Below are positions 37,739 through 45,101 of a stretch of 64,000 bases of DNA, in pieces. The translations under genes and the position numbers were made by a program. This stretch comes from Nocardioides pocheonensis (GTDB lineage Bacteria > Actinomycetota > Actinomycetes > Propionibacteriales > Nocardioidaceae): the NCBI RefSeq assembly GCF_003725535.1, contig NZ_RJSF01000046.1:76156-140155 (forward strand). The letters are read 5' to 3'. Below the pieces are notes generated by a model. The model saw only the letters and a program-made list of their open reading frames with translations. It made no database searches and had not been told where the DNA came from. The number at the start of each line of letters is the position of its first letter. Within the stretch, counting starts at the first letter, position 1.

Positions 37739-40486
37739 TCAGTTGTCCTCGTCAAACTCGAACGCGCCCTGCGTCTGGCTGGGCTGCCTTACGGATCGCG
37801 CCACCTCAAGGATCTCCGGCCAGCTCGTCACAAGGCTGTTGAAGGAGAGTGCGTCCTTCGTCCAACCATTGCTCTCGGCGACGCGGAAGAGTAGGTGAGC
37901 CAACTCCTTGACGAGGTCGGCGTCGACCGCGCCGTCGGGTCGGCTCAACGCTGCCTGGAGGAAGTCACCGGCAGGCGCGATGCCATCGCGCTCCAAGACC
38001 TTGATCGTGTGGTGCAACGCCTCCCAGTTGCTGGTGTGGGTGTCCTTGAGGACGTCGTAGTCCCATGGAAGGTCGGCCGGTTTGATGAGCTGCACGTTGC
38101 CGGCGCGGCTCGTGAGGATCTCGTCCCGGTCCATGACGTCGACGCTGGTGTTGCGAGCACGCGCGAGATTGTCGGCGTCACCGAACTTCCCGACGCCGTA
38201 GCCGTTGCCTCTGTACCAAGCAAGCGCGAACCGCGACGTCGCGTCGAAGTCCCCCTCCTGCTCGTTGAGAACCTGATCCAGAATCTCGTTGATGCGGGCC
38301 AGGGCGGACCTAACCGACATCTTCGAGCCGTCGGGCTCCAGCACAGCGTTGAACCGGCTGAAGACAGCCATGCCAGGCCCGATAGCAGCCTGCGGAAGGT
38401 CCACCGGAGCAACCTGACCTTGCTGCAACTTCCGCAGAGCATCCGGAAGTTCCGATTCAAGGGCAGCAATAAATCCACGACGGTCAACAACGAAGGCACC
38501 CTCCTGCCGTGGCCTCAACGACAGCACGATCGAGGACGCCAGAGCATTCCTACCGCTGGCGATCATCCGATAGCCCTGTTCGCTTCGCAATGGCCAGGTC
38601 GACGTGATCTCCCAACCCGACCTGATCATGCCCTCCAGCAGAGTTTCCCAGCCTGTTGATGCCTCGCCGACCGCGTCGGCCTCGCTCTGCTTAAAGGCGT
38701 AATAGACCGTGATCGGGAACTGAGAGGAAGCCGAGGCCCGTGCAGTCTCGAAGACCCTGCGAAAGCCGTCCTCAAAGAAGTCTCGGGCACCTTCAGTACC
38801 GTCATGACGGTGCGGGTTCGCGACCAGTTCCTCAGCCTTGGGGACGAGCAAAGTGGACAGGAGCTCCGGATGCACGGTGCGGAGCGAGCGCCGGATCCAG
38901 ACGTAGAAGTAGTCCGACAGATCCGAGTAACCGATGTTGTCGTAGTAGGGCGGGTCTGTTGAAATCAACAAACCTTCGTAGGAGCGGGTCGCCGCGTCGA
39001 CTTGTGTTGCTACTCCTGACGCCAGGCACGGCCCATCCTCGAATGCCTCCGCAACCCACTCGAACTGACTCAGGAAGTTCCCGCTGGAAGACGAGAACAG
39101 GCCTGCCTCAGCGAAATCCCAGGACATCGGGATCGCTTGACGGCCGAACGTATTGCGGATCTTTCCAAGCGACGAGTCCCAGCCTGCAATCGTGGACGAT
39201 CTATCGGCCGTCCGACTGACGGCAAGCCCGAGATATGTCGCGAGAGCGTCCGCGTATCCGGGGTCGCCCCCATCAGCGAGCACACGACTTCGCGCCTCCA
39301 CGACCAGGTCGCTGAAGGTTGTCAGCGCGACGAGCTGCCTAGCCGTGTACAGGTCTACGAACTCCGTCAGCCCGTACGTTGGCGCTTTGAGGTCCCGCGG
39401 GTAGTAACCCAAACTTCCTTGGATCGTGTTCTCAGGCGGATCGATTCGTGCAGCGTCCACCTGCTCTGGCGTCGGCGACAAGTACACCCGCTGCCGCTGA
39501 CCCTCTGCGACCACGGCCATGAGCGACGAGCCCAGACGACGGCTGCGGCCCTCGTCACGGATATAACTGAGGGGCACCGTCGAGCTACAAGAGGCGCATC
39601 GCGCACCACTTCGTCCGACCGTCCCGTCGCTGGCTGCGGTGGGAGCTCCAGCTCGATCTGTGCCCACCGTAAACTTCACCGTTTGGCCCGATGGGACGGT
39701 CGGGTCCGGGACTACCTTTGGAATGATGTAGGCCTCATTTCCCTTGCGCTTGCCAAGCCACCAGCTGCGCACGAGGGGCATCTGGATGCCACAGGCCGGG
39801 TTGGGACACGTGACCGTGCGTGCCCAAACCCAAGCAACCACGGTCATGCCATCGGCCATCGGGTACAGGTGACCGATTTGCTTCTCCGCTGCATCCCGCA
39901 TCCAGCGGCCGTATGCGCGCAGGTCGGCCGCGAGGCCTTGCGCGCCTCGCCACTCCCGAATTTGCGAGTCCGCGAGTCCCGGAAAGACCGGCCGCCGGTC
40001 CTTGAACTTGGGTGGCAACTCGATCAATGCCTTGTTGATCAGTACAGCAACCGGATTCAGGTCCGAAGCGTGCGCCTCAAGTCCAAGGCGTTGAGCCTCC
40101 AACGGGATCGTGCCACCTCCCGCGAAGGGGTCGACGATCGCAGGTGGAGTGCCGCCGCAGGACTTGAGGATTTCGGCGTGGGCTTCGCGAAAGAGCCCTT
40201 CGTCCCAGGAATTCTCCCATACAGCCAGCCGTTCGATGAGGCCATGGAGCCGCTCGCGTTCCGCCCGCTGGAGCTCGTCGGTAGGGAATTCCTCCGGTCG
40301 CGACGAGGGGTCATCGACCAGTTGAGCGAACAGGACCGCCCTCGCGGCGACTTGCGGCCGGCGCGCCCACCACAGGTGGAGCGTCCGAGGGTGACGCCGA
40401 ATAGCCGGAACCTTCTCATGAGCAGACTCCCGGTTGATCGCCTCCAGAGGCAATGCCACCTCGATCAGCTTGCGCTTCTGAACCAC
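37739..40486 (-). CDS. DUF1156 N6-adenine DNA methyltransferase (DISARM DrmMI-like)
   Basis: 915 residues from a GTG at 40486 preceded by AGAGGGG; the open frame extends to 40927 but overlaps the opposite gene and lacks similarity. The N-terminus KRKLIEVALPLEAINRESA...HPRTLHLWWARRP is the DUF1156 motif. Motif I is IVDPFAGGGTIPLEA near residue 120, motif IV is DPPYYDN near residue 510 (the DPPY class, N6-adenine). A zinc-ribbon-like insert (CPNPACG ... CASC) lies between them. DUF1156 enzymes occur in class 1 DISARM and in predicted DUF499 clusters. Presumably it marks host DNA as self. Confidence 0.85.
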   Translation of the reverse strand: MVQKRKLIEVALPLEAINRESAHEKVPAIRRHPRTLHLWWARRPQVAARAVLFAQLVDDPSSRPEEFPTDELQRAERERLHGLIERLAVWENSWDEGLFREAHAEILKSCGGTPPAIVDPFAGGGTIPLEAQRLGLEAHASDLNPVAVLINKALIELPPKFKDRRPVFPGLADSQIREWRGAQGLAADLRAYGRWMRDAAEKQIGHLYPMADGMTVVAWVWARTVTCPNPACGIQMPLVRSWWLGKRKGNEAYIIPKVVPDPTVPSGQTVKFTVGTDRAGAPTAASDGTVGRSGARCASCSSTVPLSYIRDEGRSRRLGSSLMAVVAEGQRQRVYLSPTPEQVDAARIDPPENTIQGSLGYYPRDLKAPTYGLTEFVDLYTARQLVALTTFSDLVVEARSRVLADGGDPGYADALATYLGLAVSRTADRSSTIAGWDSSLGKIRNTFGRQAIPMSWDFAEAGLFSSSSGNFLSQFEWVAEAFEDGPCLASGVATQVDAATRSYEGLLISTDPPYYDNIGYSDLSDYFYVWIRRSLRTVHPELLSTLLVPKAEELVANPHRHDGTEGARDFFEDGFRRVFETARASASSQFPITVYYAFKQSEADAVGEASTGWETLLEGMIRSGWEITSTWPLRSEQGYRMIASGRNALASSIVLSLRPRQEGAFVVDRRGFIAALESELPDALRKLQQGQVAPVDLPQAAIGPGMAVFSRFNAVLEPDGSKMSVRSALARINEILDQVLNEQEGDFDATSRFALAWYRGNGYGVGKFGDADNLARARNTSVDVMDRDEILTSRAGNVQLIKPADLPWDYDVLKDTHTSNWEALHHTIKVLERDGIAPAGDFLQAALSRPDGAVDADLVKELAHLLFRVAESNGWTKDALSFNSLVTSWPEILEVARSVRQPSQTQGAFEFDEDN

Positions 40487-40520
40487 ATCGACCCCTCTGC
40501 CCGTCTCCGGACATGACCAA

Positions 40521-40538
40521 GCGGCGCCGCGGCGCCGC
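40521..40538. promoter_or_regulatory. 18-bp perfect palindrome in divergent methyltransferase/nuclease promoter
   Basis: GCGGCGCCGCGGCGCCGC reads the same on both strands and lies in the 148-base gap between the methyltransferase and the PD-(D/E)xK-type gene. It could be an operator coordinating the two. GC-rich palindromes do arise by chance in such DNA, so confidence is moderate. Confidence 0.4.
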
Positions 40539-40634
40539 AACCTGAGTCCTAAACCTAGCCGCCGGGGCCGACACAAACCGGGCAGACAGTTGCAATCTCG
40601 TGGGGAGCGGCTCATCTCTTGAGAGGATCGACCC

Positions 40635-41558
40635 GTGTCCGGTGTCCGTGCAGCGCTCGCAAAGGGTCGTAACGCCTGCCTGGAGCACATGGGTGCTTGC
40701 GAGTCGTCGGGGCTCCAGTGGACTGAGGAGCCTGTCACGGAAATCTTGCTGAGCCGTGCGGCACCGGAGGTCAGCTTCGCCACGTTCACGAGGAGGCAGG
40801 AGGCGAAGGTCGGAGCCGACTGGCTGTGGTGGTGGATCGCGCCGAACGGCGAGTCATACGGGCTACTCGTGCAGGCCAAGCGCCTGTACGTCGATGGCAC
40901 ACGTTGGAGTTTCAAGTTTGACCACAACGCTGGGGAGCAGCGCAGATCACTCTTCGAGGCAGCAGCCGCTCTCGACGTCGCTCCGGTCTACAGCCTGTAC
41001 CTCGGCACTCAGCGATATCGGGGTCCGGTGGATTGCGGGCGCGTCTCGCACGAGACGGAGTGCTGCGCCGAGTGCGCGGTGCTCGCAGTCTCCCTCATGC
41101 CAGCGAACCTCGCGGTCAGCCACTTGGTCACGGACGCGCATGACACGTACAGCCAATCAGTCGCGCTGGAGGCCGCCTTCGACAACGCCGAGAAGCAGGC
41201 GGCCTGGCTCGGCGCGATCACCGCTGACCTAACCCCAGACCTCCGCGAGTTCCTTCACACTCCGCAGATTGGCGTCCGGGCGATTGCACGATCCCTCGTC
41301 GACCGCGTCCTCCACGTTCGGCAAGGGCAGTTCAGCAAGAACGTCGAAGCGTCTATCCGCACGGAGAGCCTGGGGGTTGTATTCCCCGAGCTCCCCGGAG
41401 ATCGCGGTCACTTCGGAAGCCCCTACATGCCGTTACTGCTCCGAGGACTCGTCCATGCGCCGCCTGACTACGTCGTCTCCATGATTGCGGGCAACGAGCT
41501 TGGCGACCCTCCCTTCGACAACATAGCGGGAGTTGTTCTCATCCAGACCGGCGGCTGA
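40635..41558 (+). CDS. PD-(D/E)xK-type nuclease-like protein (DUF6615-like) in defence island
   Basis: 307 residues; GTG start with GAGAGGA about eight bases upstream. Residues 30-85 contain EEPVTE (Glu36), RRQEAKVGADWLWWW (Asp62) and LLVQAKRL (Gln80, Lys82). E...GADW...QxK is a restriction-endonuclease-like active-site pattern, as in proteins annotated DUF6615. A cysteine cluster (CCAEC) follows near residue 150. The gene is on the plus strand between two minus-strand defence genes and ends three bases from the helicase stop, so it is transcribed separately. A role as the DNA-cutting part of the system is a reasonable hypothesis. Confidence 0.6.
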   Translation: MSGVRAALAKGRNACLEHMGACESSGLQWTEEPVTEILLSRAAPEVSFATFTRRQEAKVGADWLWWWIAPNGESYGLLVQAKRLYVDGTRWSFKFDHNAGEQRRSLFEAAAALDVAPVYSLYLGTQRYRGPVDCGRVSHETECCAECAVLAVSLMPANLAVSHLVTDAHDTYSQSVALEAAFDNAEKQAAWLGAITADLTPDLREFLHTPQIGVRAIARSLVDRVLHVRQGQFSKNVEASIRTESLGVVFPELPGDRGHFGSPYMPLLLRGLVHAPPDYVVSMIAGNELGDPPFDNIAGVVLIQTGG

Positions 41559-41561
41559 CTC

Positions 41562-44500
41562 CTAGAACGGGTGGTTCCCCTTGGCCCACTGCTTAGCCCA
41601 ATCACCCCGGATGCCTGTGGCGTCGAAGTCGCCGAGGTCAGTGGTGGCGAAGGGGTCGTCGAGGTAACGGACCTCATCGTATTGCGCTCCGCGTGGGTCG
41701 ACGCGGACGAGGGCGAGTCGGTATCGCGGAACGGCGTTCTTGCCGACCATGACCTCGTTGTGGGTGACGAAGAAGTCCGTCGCGCCGTCGATCCGGGCCT
41801 TGACCTCGATGCGGTAGGTGTCGCCCGCGGTGTCAGTCGACAGGATGTCGAACCCAGGGTTGTTGAACGCCTGCTCGACAGGCTTGCGCCCGAGTTCGCG
41901 CTCGCGAGCAAGAACCAGGTCGACGCCGCGGCGCTCGACCTCCTTGGTCTCCTTCGCGTGGATCGGCGCTGTCGCAGGCAGCTCGGCCTCCAGCATGCCG
42001 ATCGGGAGCACGAGTGCCGCGGTGACGATCCGCGGGGGTTTGGTCGACATGAGCTGCTGCTGGTCGAGCAGTTCCAGCCGCTTGCGGAGGCGGACATCGA
42101 GTTCGACGGCCTTGCGGTTGAGGCTTTCCGAGGACTCCTTCGGCTTGTCGCCGGCCTGCTCCTTCTCAGATGCGATGGCGGCGTCGAGGAGGAGGCGGTC
42201 GCGTTCGCCTTCCAGGCGCTTGGTGACGAGGTCGCGCGCCTTGCTCAGCTCGGCGAGGCGCCGCGGCCGCACCTCGGCGAGGTACTCCGGTAGCTGGTTG
42301 GCAATGATCCAGCTCGTCGCCTTGTCCTCGGCGTCGGCCAGCCACGGCAACGCACGGGCGGCGTCGGTGGCCGGACTGCCGGGTGCTGCGACGCAGTCGA
42401 GGTACGGAGCAGGGCCGGCTGGGGTGACGGTGCCGAAACTGTCGACGAAGGCATATCCGAATCGTCGTGACACGGACCCGCCGGTGGCGTCAGCGACTTC
42501 CTCGATCACTCCGACGAGCAGGTTCGGTTCCTCCAAGGTCGAGGACACAAGGACAGTGCCTCGGTTGAGGGCGCCGCCGAACTGGCGGACGGCTTCGTCC
42601 ATGACAGCGTCGTGGAGCGGGTGACCCGGTGCCAGCAGGTCGGCTCGGGAGAGGTCCTCGCCACCGACCTTGCCCAACTCGAAGGTCACCCGGTCGTACT
42701 TGGTGGCAATAGGCCCCTTGCCTGCGGCCCGGATCTGCTGGGGCACGTTAGCGATCTCGTAACGACCTTGCTCCCGCTTCACGATCCGGCCGCCGAGGCG
42801 GTTGAACGCTGCCTTGAACGCGAGTTCGATGTAGTGCGGCTGGAGACGGCGTGCGCGGGCTTCGTCCATCGCCGCTCTGAGCGCCTGGAGGTCAGCCTCT
42901 GCGAGGTTCTCCGACGCCAGTGCTCGCTCGTCGAGAAGGTCCTTGAGTCCGTCGCCGACGGAGGCGTCGATGACCTCGTGCATCTTGGCCTTCACGTCTG
43001 GGCGTTCGCCGTACTGGATGGCCTCAAGCAGGAGGGCGCGCAGTGGGGTCTCGGTGAATGCTTCACCGAGGACGTCGAAGACCTTGCCGCCGTAGGTCTG
43101 GCGCATCTGTTCGAGCTTCTCCAAGAGCCGGGTGAAGACCTCGCCCTCGCGTGTGTTGGAGGCGACGAGGTTCCACAGGCGGCAGACCTCCTCTTGGCCG
43201 ATGCGGTGGATACGGCCGAAGCGCTGCTCGATGCGGTTGGGGTTCCACGGCAGGTCGTAGTTGACCATCAGGTGCGCGGCTTGAAGGTTGAGGCCTTCGC
43301 CGGCGGCGTCGGTGGCGAGCAGGATCTGGACGTTGCGGTTCTTGGTGAACTCCTCGGTGATCAGACGACGCTCGCCGCGGCGTACGCCTCCGTGGATCGC
43401 GCGGACGGCATCGGGCTTGCCGATTAGTGAAGTGATCCGGCGATGGAGGTAGTCGAGGGTGTCGCGGTGCTCGGTGAAGACGATGAACTTGCGCGGCCAC
43501 CCATTCTCGTCGGTGATGAGCGCATTGTCTTGGAGGATCGTGGACAGTTCGGTCCACTTGCGGTCGGTCCCGATGTCGCGCACCTGCTTGGCCGTCTTGG
43601 TGAGGTCTGCGAGTTCGATCAGTTCGGCGTTCAATTCTTCGACCGTCTGAGCAGCGGTGGCCGCGTCGAGCAGTTCCTCCTCGATCTCCTCGATCTCCTC
43701 GGCATTGAAATCGTCTGAGTCCAGGTCTGAAAGGTCGACCTTGGGGTCGGCGTCGGAGTAGGTGCCGTTGAGGATCTCCTGCTTCTTGCGTTCCAACCTC
43801 TCCGAGCGACGCACGAGACTCCGGTAAATCGCCTCGGGGCTGGATGCGAGTCTGCGCTGGAGCACAGTGAGGGCGAAGCCAACGGTGTTCTTGCGCTTGC
43901 CGCCGAGCTTCTCGGCGCGGTTCATTCCCTCGCGGACGTAGTGGGTGACGTCCTCGTAGAGGTCGTACTCCAAGGCTGTCAGCTCGTAGGGCACTGTTTC
44001 GGCGATGCGTTCCGGGAAGAGCTTCTTGCCCTCGAACGTGAGCAGGTCTTCCTTGGTGAGGCGCCGCATGACGCCATCGAGGTCCACTGACTTGGTGCTC
44101 TTGCCCTCGAACCGGTCGCGGTCGAGCAGGGTGAGGAAGAGCTGGAAGTCCTCCTCCTTGCCGGAGTGAGGGGTGGCGGTCATCAGCAGCAGGTGGCGTG
44201 TGATGTCGCCCAGCATCTCGCCGAGCTGGAAGCGCTTGGTCTTCTCCAACTTGCCGCCGAAGTAGTGGGCACCCATCCGGTGTGCCTCGTCGACGATGAT
44301 GAGGTCCCACTCGGTTTCTTTGAGCTGCGCCTGCAACTCCTCGTTGCGGGATAGCTGGTCCATCCGTGCGATCAGGAGAGGGTTGGACTCGAAGACGTTG
44401 AGGTTGACATTGGCGTCGATCAACTGGTTTGTGAGCAGGTCGAAGCGCAGCCCGAATTTGAAGAACAGCTCGTCTTGCCACTGCTCTACCAAGCCGCCCG

Positions 44501-44972
44501 GCGCGACGATTAGGCAGTGCTTGACGTCGTCGCGGAGCAGCAGCTCCTTGACGTAGAGGCCGGCCATAATCGTCTTGCCCGCACCGGGATCGTCGGCCAA
44601 GAGGAACCGCAGTGGTGTGCGCGGCAGGAGCTCGCCGTAGACCGCCTGGATCTGATGCGGGAGCGGCTGCACGTCGCTCGTTGCCACGGCAAGCATCGGG
44701 TCGAACAGGCCGGCCAGCGTGATCCGCTGAGCCTCGGCCACGAGCTTGAAGTCACTGGCGGTCGCGTCGAACGCGCGGCTGCCGGTCTGCGCGGCCGAGA
44801 GGGTGCCCTCGTCCTTGCGGAACACGACCTGTTGGCCGAGCCCGCCAGCGGAGTACTTGTAGGTCAGCTCCAGCGCGTCGGTGCCGTGCCACTGCACGGC
44901 AACAACAGTGATGACCTCGGCCGGGATCAGCCCGTCGATCCGCAGACCCGGCTTGAGCTCTTCGAGCAGCAC
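41562..44972 (-). CDS. Large SNF2-type helicase with C-terminal DUF3883 (DISARM DrmD-like)
   Basis: 1136 residues from a GTG at 44972 that has GGAGG eight bases upstream; the longer frame begins with a TTG at 45002. Helicase motifs: I at residue 132 (DDPGAGKTIMAG), II DEAH at 227, III TATPHSG, V/VI ATDAAGEGLNLQAAHLMV and NRIEQRFGRIHRIGQ. Residues about 1020-1110 are DUF3883 (GFDILSTD...YRIEVKARIDGATDFFVTHNE), a module with restriction-endonuclease-like features. This build is seen in DrmD of class 1 DISARM and related defence clusters. It likely translocates on foreign DNA. Confidence 0.85.
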   Translation of the reverse strand: MLLEELKPGLRIDGLIPAEVITVVAVQWHGTDALELTYKYSAGGLGQQVVFRKDEGTLSAAQTGSRAFDATASDFKLVAEAQRITLAGLFDPMLAVATSDVQPLPHQIQAVYGELLPRTPLRFLLADDPGAGKTIMAGLYVKELLLRDDVKHCLIVAPGGLVEQWQDELFFKFGLRFDLLTNQLIDANVNLNVFESNPLLIARMDQLSRNEELQAQLKETEWDLIIVDEAHRMGAHYFGGKLEKTKRFQLGEMLGDITRHLLLMTATPHSGKEEDFQLFLTLLDRDRFEGKSTKSVDLDGVMRRLTKEDLLTFEGKKLFPERIAETVPYELTALEYDLYEDVTHYVREGMNRAEKLGGKRKNTVGFALTVLQRRLASSPEAIYRSLVRRSERLERKKQEILNGTYSDADPKVDLSDLDSDDFNAEEIEEIEEELLDAATAAQTVEELNAELIELADLTKTAKQVRDIGTDRKWTELSTILQDNALITDENGWPRKFIVFTEHRDTLDYLHRRITSLIGKPDAVRAIHGGVRRGERRLITEEFTKNRNVQILLATDAAGEGLNLQAAHLMVNYDLPWNPNRIEQRFGRIHRIGQEEVCRLWNLVASNTREGEVFTRLLEKLEQMRQTYGGKVFDVLGEAFTETPLRALLLEAIQYGERPDVKAKMHEVIDASVGDGLKDLLDERALASENLAEADLQALRAAMDEARARRLQPHYIELAFKAAFNRLGGRIVKREQGRYEIANVPQQIRAAGKGPIATKYDRVTFELGKVGGEDLSRADLLAPGHPLHDAVMDEAVRQFGGALNRGTVLVSSTLEEPNLLVGVIEEVADATGGSVSRRFGYAFVDSFGTVTPAGPAPYLDCVAAPGSPATDAARALPWLADAEDKATSWIIANQLPEYLAEVRPRRLAELSKARDLVTKRLEGERDRLLLDAAIASEKEQAGDKPKESSESLNRKAVELDVRLRKRLELLDQQQLMSTKPPRIVTAALVLPIGMLEAELPATAPIHAKETKEVERRGVDLVLARERELGRKPVEQAFNNPGFDILSTDTAGDTYRIEVKARIDGATDFFVTHNEVMVGKNAVPRYRLALVRVDPRGAQYDEVRYLDDPFATTDLGDFDATGIRGDWAKQWAKGNHPF

Positions 44973-45018
44973 GTGTGAAACCTCCTGGTTGACAGCCTGC
45001 AAACGCTACTCGGACGGA

Positions 45019-45051
45019 CCGACAGTTTCACGATCCCGCCGAAACTGTCGG
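45019..45051. promoter_or_regulatory. 11-bp inverted repeat between the two divergent helicase genes
   Basis: CCGACAGTTTC at 45019-45029 and GAAACTGTCGG at 45041-45051 are exact reverse complements separated by 11 bases. They sit in the 129-base gap between the helicase GTG at 44972 and the SNF2 ATG at 45102, where both promoters should be. This is the arrangement of an operator for a dimeric repressor. No adjacent regulator gene is evident. Confidence 0.6.
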
Positions 45052-45101
45052 GCAGGTTGACTAATCTTCGCAGCGGACCATCCAACGAATCAGCAGGGGC
45101 A

